Below, piece after piece: positions 45,233 to 53,725 of a stretch of 64,000 bases of DNA. The stretch is taken from NCBI GenBank assembly GCA_046316025.1, contig JBKCXU010000047.1, positions 1 to 64,000 on the forward strand, written 5' to 3'. Position 1 is the first letter of the stretch, and every line of letters begins with the position of its first letter. The notes under the pieces were generated by a model. The model worked only from the letters and a program-made list of their open reading frames with translations, was not told the DNA's origin and ran no database searches. The position numbers and the translations under genes were made by a program. The DNA is from JAJTHJ01 sp046316025. GTDB lineage: Bacteria > Pseudomonadota > Gammaproteobacteria > Burkholderiales > Burkholderiaceae_F.

Positions 45233-46642
45233 TCAGTGCGCGGCAAGGCTCGCGCGCAGGCGCGCCAGCGTGGCGTCGCGGCCCATTAGCTCCAGCACGG
45301 CGTCGATCGACGGGGTTTGCGTGCGGCCGGTCACCGCGACCCGCAGCGGCACCGCCAGCGCCGGCATCTTGATTCCAAACTCGCCGAGCAGCTGCTTGAG
45401 CAGCGCGGCAATCGCCGCCTTGTTCCACTCTATGGCGGGCGCGCGCTCGGCAAACGCCTCGACCGCGGCGCGGCTGGCGCCGGTCAGGTGCTGCGCGAGC
45501 AACGCCGCATCCGGCGCGTGCGGACCGTAGAAGAGCATTGCTTCCTCGGCCAGTTCGGCGAGCGTGCGGGCGCGCGACTTGAGCAGCGCGCACACCGCTT
45601 CCAGCGGCGGGCCGGCAACGCAACCGCCCAGCCGTTCGATGCGCGGGCGCGTCAGATGCGCAAGCCGGCCGTCGTCGGCTTCCTTGAGGTACTCGCCGTT
45701 CAACCACAGCAGCTTGTCGAGGTTGTACTGCGCCGGTGCGCGGTTGACGTGGTCGAGGTCGAACCACTCGACGAGCTGCGCGCGGCTGAACTTCTCGTCG
45801 TCGCCGTGGCTCCAGCCAAGCCGCGCCAGATAGTTGAACACCGCTTCGGGCAGGTAGCCCTCGTCGCGGTACTGCAAGACGCTGACGGCGCCGTGCCGCT
45901 TGGAGAGCTTCTGCCCGTCCGGCCCGAGGATCATCGACAGGTGGCCAAAGCGCGGCAACTCGGCGCCGGGCCCGAGGATGGCGCGGTAGATGTTGATCTG
46001 CCGCGGCGTGTTGTTGACGTGATCGTCGCCGCGCAACACGTGGGTGATCGCCATGTCGATGTCGTCCACCACCACGGCGAAGTTATAGGTCGGAACCCCG
46101 TCGCCGCGGGCGATCACCAGATCGTCGAGTTCGGCGTTGGCGATCGAGATCGGGCCTTTGACGAGGTCGTTCCACGCCACCTCGCCCGCGTCCGGGTTGC
46201 GGAAGCGGATCACCGGCGCGACACCCGCCGGCGGCGTGCGGCCCGCCGCGCGCTCGGGCCGCCAGCGCCCGTCGTAGCGGGGCTTCTCGCCCCGCGCCAT
46301 CTGCGCGGCGCGCAGTTCGTCGATCTCTTCGCGGCTGGCGTAGCAGCGGTAGGCGTGGCCGCTCGCGAGCAACTGGTCGATTACTTCGCGATAACGGGCG
46401 AGGCGGTCGGTCTGGCGGATTGGCCCTTCGTCGTAATCGAGGCCCAGCCAGTCCATGCTGTCGAGGATGACCTGCACGGCCTCCTCGGTGGAGCGTTCGA
46501 GATCGGTGTCTTCGATGCGCAGGATGAACCGGCCGCCGTGTTGGCGCGCAAACGCCCAGCAGAAGAGCGCCGTGCGGGCGGTGCCGAGGTGCAGCATGCC
46601 GGTCGGGCTGGGGGCGATGCGGGTGCGGACAGTGGACGTCAT
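45233..46642 (-). CDS. gltX: Glutamyl-tRNA synthetase
   Basis: 469 residues from ATG at 46642 (MTSTVRTRIAPSPTGMLHLGTART). HIGH equivalent HLGT at residues 18-21, KLSKR at 245-249, then a helical anticodon-binding half. Bacterial discriminating class length. tRNA-Ala and tRNA-Glu follow on the same strand within 45-145 bp, so synthetase and its substrate tRNA may share a transcript. Confidence 0.96.
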   Translation of the reverse strand: MTSTVRTRIAPSPTGMLHLGTARTALFCWAFARQHGGRFILRIEDTDLERSTEEAVQVILDSMDWLGLDYDEGPIRQTDRLARYREVIDQLLASGHAYRCYASREEIDELRAAQMARGEKPRYDGRWRPERAAGRTPPAGVAPVIRFRNPDAGEVAWNDLVKGPISIANAELDDLVIARGDGVPTYNFAVVVDDIDMAITHVLRGDDHVNNTPRQINIYRAILGPGAELPRFGHLSMILGPDGQKLSKRHGAVSVLQYRDEGYLPEAVFNYLARLGWSHGDDEKFSRAQLVEWFDLDHVNRAPAQYNLDKLLWLNGEYLKEADDGRLAHLTRPRIERLGGCVAGPPLEAVCALLKSRARTLAELAEEAMLFYGPHAPDAALLAQHLTGASRAAVEAFAERAPAIEWNKAAIAALLKQLLGEFGIKMPALAVPLRVAVTGRTQTPSIDAVLELMGRDATLARLRASLAAH

Positions 46643-46738
46643 GGCGGAAGACAAAACAGGGCGTGGGGCGAAGAATATCGGCCCGGCCACGGCTTGCGAC
46701 TTTCGCCGGCGCGCGGCACGGGGCCGGCAAAGCCGCCG

Positions 46739-47203
46739 TCAGAGGAGATCGGGATTGACGACGGCGCGCAGTACCACCTGGCCACCGCCCTCGCGGTCGC
46801 GCGATTGCAACCACCACACGCCGCCTTTCTTGACCGACCAATCCTGCGCGCGGCCGGCGAGCAATTGGCTGGCGACCCAGCCCAGGGTGGGTTGGTGGCC
46901 GACGATCACCACCGCGCCCTTGCCGTCGGGCCAGCCAGCGGCGCCCAGCACATCGTCGACCGCGGCCCCAGGGGCGAGCGCATCCACGGTCTTGAACTTG
47001 CGTTGCGTGAGCGCCGCCAGCGCCTGCGCGGTTTGTTGCGTGCGCACCGCCGGGCTCGCCAGCACGCGCGCGGAGTCGGGCAGATGCGCGTGCAACCAAT
47101 CGGCGATGCGGCGCGCCTGCTTGTGGCCGCGCGCGGTGAGCTTGCGCGTGAGGTCGGGACTGCCGTCTTCGGCTTCGGCGTGGCGCCAGAGGATCAGCTC
47201 CAT
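46739..47203 (-). CDS. sixA: Phosphohistidine phosphatase SixA
   Basis: 154 residues. Histidine phosphatase with the catalytic RHA triplet at residues 7-9 (LILWRHAEAEDGSPDLTRKLTARG) and VVIVGHQPTLGWVASQLLAG. SixA removes phosphate from His of phosphotransfer proteins such as ArcB or NPr. ATG shares a base with the ppk stop (TGATG), so it is translated together with polyphosphate kinase, an arrangement seen in several proteobacteria. Confidence 0.93.
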   Translation of the reverse strand: MELILWRHAEAEDGSPDLTRKLTARGHKQARRIADWLHAHLPDSARVLASPAVRTQQTAQALAALTQRKFKTVDALAPGAAVDDVLGAAGWPDGKGAVVIVGHQPTLGWVASQLLAGRAQDWSVKKGGVWWLQSRDREGGGQVVLRAVVNPDLL

Positions 47204-49377
47204 CACTGGCCTTCGCTCTCGGCCGCCAGTTGCGTAATGAGCTTGCGCTGCGCGCTCACACCCGCACCCTTGGGCTTGGGCGCGCGATAGCTGCCGTCGG
47301 CTTGCAGCGTCCAGGCCTCGGCCGTGTCGTCCAGGTAGTCGCGCAGGCCTTCTTCGAGCACGCGGCGCTTCAGCTTCTTGTCGCGCACCGGCCAGGCGAC
47401 TTCGATCCGGCGGAACAGGTTGCGGCCCATCCAGTCGGCGCTCGACAGGTACACGTCGTCCGCCCCGCCGTTGGCAAAGTAGTAGATGCGGTGATGCTCG
47501 AGCAGCCGACCGACGATCGAGCGCACGTGGATGTTCTCCGACAGGCCCTTGACCCCCGGCCGCAGCGCGCAGGCGCCGCGCACGATCAGATCGATCTTTA
47601 CACCGGCCTGCGAGGCGGCATAGAGCGCGTTGATCGTCGCTTCGTCGGACAGCGCATTCATCTTGGCGACGATGCGCCCGCCGCGGCCGGCGCCGGCGAG
47701 CTTCGCCTCGTTGGCGATCGCGGCCAGCACGCGCTTGTGCAGGGTAAACGGTGCCAGCCACAGGTGCGTCAGCCGCTCCACCTTGGTCAGGCTCGTCAGG
47801 TGCATGAAGACGCGCTCGACATCGGCGCAGATCTCCGCGTCGGCCGTGAGCATGCCGAAGTCGGTGTAGAGCTTGGTGGTCGTCGGGTGGTAGTTGCCGG
47901 TACCCAAGTGTGCGTAGCGCGCCAGCCGCGTGGCGGCCGGCGTCTTGCGCTGGCCGCGGCCGGGTACTTCCTCCCGCCGCAGCACCAGCAGCAGCTTGCC
48001 GTGCGTCTTCAAGCCGACCACGCCATAGACCACCTGCACGCCCACCGCCTCCAGCCGCTCGGCGAGGTTGATGTTGGCTTCTTCGTCGAAGCGGGCCTTC
48101 AGTTCCACGACGACGGTCACTTCCTTGCCGCGGCGCGCGGCCTCGGCCAGCAGATCGACCAGCACCGAGCTCGACCCCGTGCGGTACAGCGTCATGCGGA
48201 TCGCCACCACGCGCGCGTCGTGCGCGGCGGCGCGCAGGAAGGCGATCACCGGTTCGAAGCTCTCGTACGGATGGTGCAGCAGGATGTCGCCGCGGCGGAT
48301 GGCGTCGAACACGTCGGCGCCTTCGGCGCTCGCCTGCATGCGCGCCGGCCAGGCCGGCACGAAGGGCGGCCAGCGCAGCCGCGGCGTGGTCAGGTGATCG
48401 GCCAGTTGATTCAGGCGCACCAGGTTGACCGGGCCATCGACGCGATACACCGCCTCGTCGGGCAACTGGAACTGCTCGCGCAGCAATGCCTCCAGCGCCG
48501 GCGGGCAGGTGCGCAGCACTTCGAGTCGCAGCGGGTTGCCGAAGTGCCGCTGCGTCAGCTCCATCCGCAGCGCCTGACGCAGGTTGTGCACCTCGCGCTC
48601 GTCCACCCACAGGTCGGAGTCGCGCGTGACGCGGAACTGCGAGAAACCGGCGACGCCCCGGCCGGGGAAAACGTCCTGCAAATGGGCGCGGATCACCGAG
48701 GTGAGCATCGCGAAGGCTTGTTGCCCCGGCGCCAGCCGCGCCGGCAGCGGGATCACCCGCGGCAGCACGCGCGGCACCTTGAGGATGGCGGTGGCCGCGG
48801 CGCGGCCGAAGGCGTCCTTGCCTTCCAGTTGCACGATGAAGTTGAGCGACTTGTTCAGCACCTGCGGGAAGGGGTGCGACGGGTCGAGCCCGATGGGCAG
48901 CAGCAGCGGCCGCACCTCGCGCTCGAAGAACTCGCGTACCCAGGCGCGCTGCGCGGCGTTGCGCTGCGCGTGGTTGAGCACCACCACGCCCGTTTCGGCG
49001 AGCGCCGGCATCAGCGTGCCGTTGAGCAGCGCGTACTGCGCTTCAACGATTGCGTGCGCGCGCGCGGAGATGCGCACGTAAGCCGCCCACTGCGGCGCGC
49101 GCGGCGACCAGCCGCCGCCTTCGCGCATCTCGTCGATCAGGTCGGACAGGCGGATCTCGAAGAACTCGTCCAGGTTCGACGAGGCGATGCACACGTAGCG
49201 CAAGCGCTCGCCCAACGGGATGTCGGTGCGGGCCGCCTGCGCCAGCACACGCTCGTTGAAGGCGAGCGTGGCCAGGTCGCGGTCAATGAGGCGCGGCAGC
49301 GCCGCAGGCGCAGTTGGCGCAGGGCGGGCGCGCACGACGGTTTCGACTTTGCGTTTGCGATGGAACTTGCCGACCAT
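47203..49377 (-). CDS. ppk1: Polyphosphate kinase 1
   Basis: 724 residues. Makes polyphosphate from ATP at the inner membrane. N-terminal domain with RDLATLAFNERVL, LRYVCIASSNLDEFFEIR; the autophosphorylated His lies in GLKTHGKLLLVLRREE, and GTGNYHPTTTKLYTDFGML and FANGGADDVYLSSADWMGRNL belong to the C-terminal PLD-like halves. ATG at 49377 gives MVGKFHRKRKVE. Divergent from ftsE with about 22 bp between. Confidence 0.96.
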   Translation of the reverse strand: MVGKFHRKRKVETVVRARPAPTAPAALPRLIDRDLATLAFNERVLAQAARTDIPLGERLRYVCIASSNLDEFFEIRLSDLIDEMREGGGWSPRAPQWAAYVRISARAHAIVEAQYALLNGTLMPALAETGVVVLNHAQRNAAQRAWVREFFEREVRPLLLPIGLDPSHPFPQVLNKSLNFIVQLEGKDAFGRAAATAILKVPRVLPRVIPLPARLAPGQQAFAMLTSVIRAHLQDVFPGRGVAGFSQFRVTRDSDLWVDEREVHNLRQALRMELTQRHFGNPLRLEVLRTCPPALEALLREQFQLPDEAVYRVDGPVNLVRLNQLADHLTTPRLRWPPFVPAWPARMQASAEGADVFDAIRRGDILLHHPYESFEPVIAFLRAAAHDARVVAIRMTLYRTGSSSVLVDLLAEAARRGKEVTVVVELKARFDEEANINLAERLEAVGVQVVYGVVGLKTHGKLLLVLRREEVPGRGQRKTPAATRLARYAHLGTGNYHPTTTKLYTDFGMLTADAEICADVERVFMHLTSLTKVERLTHLWLAPFTLHKRVLAAIANEAKLAGAGRGGRIVAKMNALSDEATINALYAASQAGVKIDLIVRGACALRPGVKGLSENIHVRSIVGRLLEHHRIYYFANGGADDVYLSSADWMGRNLFRRIEVAWPVRDKKLKRRVLEEGLRDYLDDTAEAWTLQADGSYRAPKPKGAGVSAQRKLITQLAAESEGQ

Positions 49378-49399
49378 AGGCTGCGCGAATGACGCTCCG

Positions 49400-50143
49400 A
49401 TGACGCGGGTGCGCAACCTTAGAATCGATTTGCACCTACCGCAAACCATCGTAACAGCGCCTCCGTTGCCGCCCTCCTCCACTGCATTGGTTGTCTTCGA
49501 AACCGTCGCCAAGCGCTACGGCGAGCGGGTGGCGCTGCGCGGGGCGAGCTTGGCGGTCGGGCGGGGCGAGTTCGTGCTGCTGACCGGCCCCAGCGGCGCG
49601 GGCAAGTCCACCGCGCTGCGCTTGATTGCCGGCCTGGAGGTGCCCGACGCCGGCCGCGTGACGGTGGCCGGCACGGACGTCGGCGCGCTCAAGCCGCGCG
49701 CACGCGCCGTGCTGCGGCAATCGCTCGGCATCGTGCCGCAGGACTTGCAGTTGCTCGACGACCGCAGCGCGCTCGCCAACGTGATGCTGCCGGCGCAGGT
49801 TGCGGGGCTGGCGCGCGGCGAAGCGCGCCGCCGCGCGCAAGCCGCGTTGCAGCGGGTCGGCCTCGACAACTTCGACGCCGAGCGGCTGCGGCCGAGCGCG
49901 CTGGCCGGCGCGGCGCGGCAACGGCTGGCGCTGGCCCGCGCGATCGTCAACGCCCCGGTGCTGCTGCTGGCCGACGAACCGACGGCGCATCTGCACGCCG
50001 CGGCCGCGGCCGAGTTGTTCGGCGTGTTCGCGCAGTGCGCTGCTGCCGGCGCGACCGTGATCGTGGCCTCGCACGGCGATGCGGCGGCGCTGCCGACGGG
50101 GGTGCGTTCGATTGCGCTGCGCGACGGCGAGGTGGCCGCATGA
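49400..50143 (+). CDS. ftsE: Cell division ATP-binding protein FtsE (atypical signature)
   Basis: About 247 residues from ATG at 49400; a TTG at 49487 would give the usual short N-terminus (LVVFETVAKRYGER) and may be the true start. ABC ATPase that with FtsX controls septal peptidoglycan hydrolases. Walker A GPSGAGKST (Lys69) and Walker B LLLADEPT (Asp192-Glu193) are intact. The ABC signature, LSGGEQQ in E. coli, is here LAGAARQ (168-174), and the D-loop NLD is HLH. GTG-ATG overlap with ftsX. Confidence 0.88.
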   Translation: MTRVRNLRIDLHLPQTIVTAPPLPPSSTALVVFETVAKRYGERVALRGASLAVGRGEFVLLTGPSGAGKSTALRLIAGLEVPDAGRVTVAGTDVGALKPRARAVLRQSLGIVPQDLQLLDDRSALANVMLPAQVAGLARGEARRRAQAALQRVGLDNFDAERLRPSALAGAARQRLALARAIVNAPVLLLADEPTAHLHAAAAAELFGVFAQCAAAGATVIVASHGDAAALPTGVRSIALRDGEVAA

Positions 50144-51045
50144 AGTTTTTCGCCGTCCGCGCCACCGCGCTGGCCGGCGCGCTGCGGCTGATCGGCCGCA
50201 GCCCGGGCGTGTTTGCGTTGTCCGTGCTGCTCGGGGGCCTGGCGCTGGCGCTGCCGGCGGCGGTCGGGTTGTTGGCATGGCAGGTCGCACCGCTGGTGCA
50301 GCGGGTGCCGCTGGCGCCGCAAGCCACGGTGTTTGCCAAGGTGTCGGTCACGCGCACCGAGGTCGCCGCCTTGCAGCAGAGCATTGCCCAGCGCCCGGCC
50401 GTGGCTGCCGTGCGCCTGCTTCCGCGCGAGACCGCGCTGGCCGAACTGCTACAGCGCGCCGGAACAGATGCAGCCCTCAGCGTCAACCCCCTGCCGGACA
50501 GCCTGATCGTGGGTTTTGCCCCCGGCACGCCGCCGGCGCTGGTCGAACAAACGCTGGCCGACCTGCGCCGGCTGCCGCAGGTCGAGAGCGTGCAGGGCGA
50601 TACCGGCTGGTACCGCAAGCTCGCCGCGCTACTCGATGCCGCGCAGCGCATCGGCGCGCTGGTCGCGAGCGCCGGGCTGTTGCTGGCCGCCTTGACGCTG
50701 ATCGGTGCGCTACGCCTGCTCACCGTGGCCTCCGCCACCGAGATCCGCACCCTGCGCCTGGTCGGTGCCGACGAGCGGTTCATCCGTCGGCCACTGTTTT
50801 ACGCAGCGGTGCTCACGCTGCTGACGGCGGCGGTGATCGCCGTCGCCCTGGTCTGGGCTGCGTCAGCGGCTGTGCTACCTGCCTGGGTCGAGGTCGCACG
50901 GTTGTACGAGTTACCGCCGTCCGGTGCGGCGGTGGCCACGAGCCTGCACGCGAGAACCGCTCTGGCGGTGGCCGCGGTCATCGTCCTGATTGGCGGCTTT
51001 TTGGCTGCAATGGCGGCCCGGGCCGGACTGCGGGCGGTCGGCTGA
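50140..51045 (+). CDS. ftsX: Cell division protein FtsX
   Basis: 301 residues, four membrane helices: one near residues 25-47 then a periplasmic loop (to about 170), and three in the C-terminal half, the FtsX topology. LPDSLIVGF and VESVQGDTGWYRKLAALL belong to the extracellular domain. Overlaps ftsE by ATGA. Followed by rpoH after 191 bp, the classical ftsE-ftsX-rpoH order. Confidence 0.92.
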   Translation: MKFFAVRATALAGALRLIGRSPGVFALSVLLGGLALALPAAVGLLAWQVAPLVQRVPLAPQATVFAKVSVTRTEVAALQQSIAQRPAVAAVRLLPRETALAELLQRAGTDAALSVNPLPDSLIVGFAPGTPPALVEQTLADLRRLPQVESVQGDTGWYRKLAALLDAAQRIGALVASAGLLLAALTLIGALRLLTVASATEIRTLRLVGADERFIRRPLFYAAVLTLLTAAVIAVALVWAASAAVLPAWVEVARLYELPPSGAAVATSLHARTALAVAAVIVLIGGFLAAMAARAGLRAVG

Positions 51046-51182
51046 CGGCGACCATTTCTTACCCGAGCAAAAAAGGAGGAAATTGCAACTATTTGTACTG
51101 GAGTCTCGGGAATTACTTCGTAATGATATGTTTTTTATAGGTTTTTTCTTCTCATCCCGATTCGACATCGCGGCCATCCGCA

Positions 51183-51209
51183 CTAGCACTCGCAAGTGTC
51201 GAGTGCTAG
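51183..51209 (+). promoter_or_regulatory. CIRCE element (HrcA operator) upstream of rpoH
   Basis: CTAGCACTC-N9-GAGTGCTAG, a perfect 9-9-9 inverted repeat, ending 28 bases before the rpoH ATG. The consensus HrcA operator is TTAGCACTC-N9-GAGTGCTAA; all eight inner bases of each arm agree. An AT-rich tract (51120-51152) lies upstream, suited to a promoter. Confidence 0.93.
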
Positions 51210-51236
51210 GATTCCTTCTAAAGGAGCAATGAATCG

Positions 51237-52139
51237 ATGGCAAAGCAGAAGAACGCGTTGGTTCCGATTTCCGCTGGCGGGGGCGCCTTGGCGCTGCATC
51301 CCGGCGCGATCGGCAACTTGGATGCGTACATCTCGGCGGTCAACCGGATTCCGCTGCTGACCGCCGATGAAGAAACGCGGCTCGCCCGCAATCTGCGCGA
51401 CAAGAACGACGTTGATGCCGCCGGCCAATTGGTGCTGTCGCACCTGCGGCTGGTGGTGGCGGTCGCCCGCAACTACCTGGGCTACGGCCTGCCGCACGCC
51501 GACCTGATCCAGGAAGGCAACATCGGCCTGATGAAGGCGGTCAAGCGCTTCGACCCGGAGCGCGGCGTGCGGCTGGTGTCGTTTGCGCTGCACTGGATCA
51601 AGGCCGAAATGCACGAGTACATCCTGCGCAACTGGCGGCTGGTCAAGGTCGCCACCACCAAGGCGCAGCGCAAGCTCTTTTTCAACCTGCGCTCGATGAA
51701 GCAGGGCGTGGGCACGATGTCGCCGGACGAAGTCCAGCACATGGCCGACGCGCTGAACGTCAAGCCGGCCGAAGTCGCCGAGATGGAAACCCGCATGGCG
51801 GGCGGTGATGTGGCGCTGGAAGGCCGCATCGAAGACGGCGAAGAAGAGTACGCGCCGATCGCCTACCTGGCCGACTCGCACGACGAGCCGACCGAGGTGC
51901 TGGCCCGCCGCGAGCACGACTGGATGCAGACCGAAGGCGTGCGGCGCGCGGTCGAGCAGCTGGATGCGCGCAGCCGGCGGATCGTGCAGGCGCGCTGGCT
52001 GGACGAGAACCCCGACGGCAGCGTGGGTACCGCCACACTGCACGAACTTGCGGCGGAGTTCGGAGTCTCAGCCGAAAGAATCCGGCAGATCGAGGTCAAG
52101 GCGCTGCAAAAGATGCGGCTGGCACTGACCACGCAATGA
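51237..52139 (+). CDS. rpoH: RNA polymerase heat-shock sigma factor RpoH
   Basis: 300 residues. Sigma-32: region 2 with LSHLRLVVAVARNYLGYGLPHADLIQEGNIGLMKAVKRFDPERGVRLVSFALHWIKAE-type sequence, the RpoH box QRKLFFNLR at residues 144-152, and region 4 HELAAEFGVSAERIRQIEVKALQKMR. AAGGAG at 51221-51226 is the ribosome site. Preceded by a CIRCE operator, which suggests repression by HrcA in addition to the usual controls. Confidence 0.97.
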   Translation: MAKQKNALVPISAGGGALALHPGAIGNLDAYISAVNRIPLLTADEETRLARNLRDKNDVDAAGQLVLSHLRLVVAVARNYLGYGLPHADLIQEGNIGLMKAVKRFDPERGVRLVSFALHWIKAEMHEYILRNWRLVKVATTKAQRKLFFNLRSMKQGVGTMSPDEVQHMADALNVKPAEVAEMETRMAGGDVALEGRIEDGEEEYAPIAYLADSHDEPTEVLARREHDWMQTEGVRRAVEQLDARSRRIVQARWLDENPDGSVGTATLHELAAEFGVSAERIRQIEVKALQKMRLALTTQ

Positions 52140-52195
52140 CGGAGCGCGTAATGACGGGCTAGCGGCCACGACTAATTCAGCGTAAACGTCTTACA

Positions 52196-52267
52196 TCCGC
52201 CTCTGCTCCTCCCCCCTCTCCTCCGAAGAGGCGGATACTTGGCCCCGCGCAAGCGGGGCCTTTTCTT
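52196..52267 (+). ncRNA. Candidate small RNA: C-rich stem-loop plus terminator downstream of rpoH
   Basis: Nine-bp stem TCCGCCTCT (52196-52204) and AGAGGCGGA (52227-52235) with a 22-nt pyrimidine loop containing several CUCC/CCUCC runs, complementary to Shine-Dalgarno sequences, followed 5 nt later by an intrinsic terminator. Plan resembles the CCUCCUCCC-loop stress RNAs (CcsR, cuckoo RNAs) of alphaproteobacteria. No own promoter is seen, so it may be processed from the rpoH 3-prime UTR. Confidence 0.4.
52241..52264 (+). terminator. Intrinsic terminator after rpoH
   Basis: GGCCCCGC-GCAA-GCGGGGCC (52241-52260) followed by TTTTCTTT. Ends the rpoH transcript 100 bp downstream of its stop codon. 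Confidence 0.92.
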
Positions 52268-52301
52268 TGCGCCAACGCCGCGCGCAGCACCGACCGACAC
52301 G

Positions 52302-52931
52302 ATGACGCACTGGCTCCCGTCGCCGGCACCCGTCGCCCGCTGTACCAGCGCGGGCGGCGTGCGCGGCAGCGCACGCCGGCTGTGGCAAGGGCGGCTGGCG
52401 CCGCCCGTAGGCCTTGCCACACTCGCCGGGCAGGCGGCCGACGACGCCCCACAGGCGTCGGGGCGGGTGCATGGCGGCGGCAGCTTTGCGCAGGCCGGCG
52501 CGTTGGCGGCCTTGCAGCAGGCCTTGCCGGCCGCGCTCGTGGCCGCCTTGCGCCCGAACTTCGAGTGGTACGTCTGCCGGGGCGCGTTTTTCCACACCGA
52601 CGCGCATTACGGCGAAGTGCTGTTCGGCGCGTGGTGCGTGCTCGGGCCAGCGCGGGAACTGGTGTTTCCGCGGCTCGGGCTGAGGCTGCCGGCGCAGGCC
52701 GGCGACTGTGCGGTGTTCGATCCCTTCGAGCCGCATGCCGTGCTGGCGCCAGGCGCCGCCGCCTACGAGGGCGACGCCTACGCAGGCACGGCGCCGAGCG
52801 TGTTCCTGGGCTTCGAGATCGCACTGACCGATGCCGTGCGCGCCGCCTTCGGCATCGGCGGCGCGCCCGCCGAGGGGCCGGAGCTGTCGAGCCGCGCCGC
52901 GGTCAATGCGGAGACGGGAGAATTGCAATGA
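52302..52931 (+). CDS. Hypothetical protein, possible Fe(II)/2-oxoglutarate oxygenase fold
   Basis: 209 residues, family not firmly recognised. The central part has FFHTDAHYGEVLFGAWCVLG and, about 50 residues on, DPFEPHAVL: an HxD...H pattern inside beta-rich sequence, as in double-stranded beta-helix Fe(II)/2-oxoglutarate oxygenases; the Arg that binds oxoglutarate is not evident. ATG at 52302 is the first start after the rpoH terminator. TGA overlaps the ATG of the next small gene (ATGA). Confidence 0.7.
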   Translation: MTHWLPSPAPVARCTSAGGVRGSARRLWQGRLAPPVGLATLAGQAADDAPQASGRVHGGGSFAQAGALAALQQALPAALVAALRPNFEWYVCRGAFFHTDAHYGEVLFGAWCVLGPARELVFPRLGLRLPAQAGDCAVFDPFEPHAVLAPGAAAYEGDAYAGTAPSVFLGFEIALTDAVRAAFGIGGAPAEGPELSSRAAVNAETGELQ

Positions 52932-53150
52932 GCGCTGCGCAAGCGGAATTCGAGAGCTACATCGCCCGTGCGGAGCGGCGTTTCGTCGGTGACTCGCGAC
53001 CGGAGATTGCAGCGCTAGTCGCCGCGTACCGGCAACTTGCCGAGCGCTTCGCTACCGATCTCGGCGACGCGCGACGTAGCGGTGTCGAAAGCCGCGGCGC
53101 TCATGCTGATCCAGCAACGTGCAGCGTCGCTGGACGCCGAGCCCCGCTAG
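52928..53150 (+). pseudogene. Small unknown gene with a probable +1 frameshift
   Basis: From ATG at 52928 the frame encodes MSAAQAEFESYIARAERRF then VGDSRPEIAALVAAYRQLAERFATDLGD. It then stays open across the antisense of the SCO gene, which is not credible. Moving +1 near 53066-53075 gives ARDVAVSKAAALMLIQQR then AASLDAEPR and a TAG at 53148-53150, exactly where the convergent SCO gene ends. A one-base insertion near GGCGACGCGCGACG is the simplest explanation; the intact product would be about 74 residues, helical, unknown family. Confidence 0.55.
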
Positions 53151-53725
53151 AGCAGTTGCTTGATATCCGCCTGCGTCGCCTCCAGCGGCTGCCCGTGCCT
53201 GACGAAGAGCCGCACGCGGCCTTCCTTGTCGAAGACGTAGCTGCCGGCGGTGTGGTCGATGGTGTAGGAGGTCGGCGTCTTGCCCGCCACCTTCTGATAG
53301 AAAACCTTGAAGTCCTTCGCCACCTTGGCGGTTTCTTCCGGCGTGCCGTACAGGCCGATGAAACTCGGGTCGAACGCCGGCACGTACTGCGCCAGAACCG
53401 CCGGCGTGTCGCGCTCCGGGTCGACGGTGATGAAGACGGCTTGCAGCTTGTCGCCGTCCGCGCCGAGCCGGCGCTTGATCTCCGCCAGTTGCGACAGCGT
53501 GCCAGGGCACACGTCCGGGCACTGCGCGAAGCCGAAGAACACCACCACCACCTTGCCGCGAAAGCCCGCCAGCGTGCGCCGCTGGCCTTGCACATCGGTC
53601 AGCGCAAAGTCGCGCGCGTAATCGGCGCCGGTGATATCGACACTGTTGAACTTCGGCGCCACGCGCTCGCAGGCGACGAGCGGCAGCGCCGCCAGCGCGG
53701 CGAGCAACCGGCGCCGCACGGTCAT
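53147..53725 (-). CDS. SCO1/SenC copper chaperone for cytochrome oxidase
   Basis: 192 residues. Lipobox LVAC (Cys19), so a lipid-anchored periplasmic protein. Thioredoxin fold with copper ligands Cys69 and Cys73 (QCPDVCPGT) and His158 (YTIDHTAG). Delivers copper to the CuA centre of subunit II. Overlaps the ctaB end by 4 bases. Convergent with the small frameshifted gene; their stop codons interlock. Confidence 0.95.
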   Translation of the reverse strand: MTVRRRLLAALAALPLVACERVAPKFNSVDITGADYARDFALTDVQGQRRTLAGFRGKVVVVFFGFAQCPDVCPGTLSQLAEIKRRLGADGDKLQAVFITVDPERDTPAVLAQYVPAFDPSFIGLYGTPEETAKVAKDFKVFYQKVAGKTPTSYTIDHTAGSYVFDKEGRVRLFVRHGQPLEATQADIKQLL

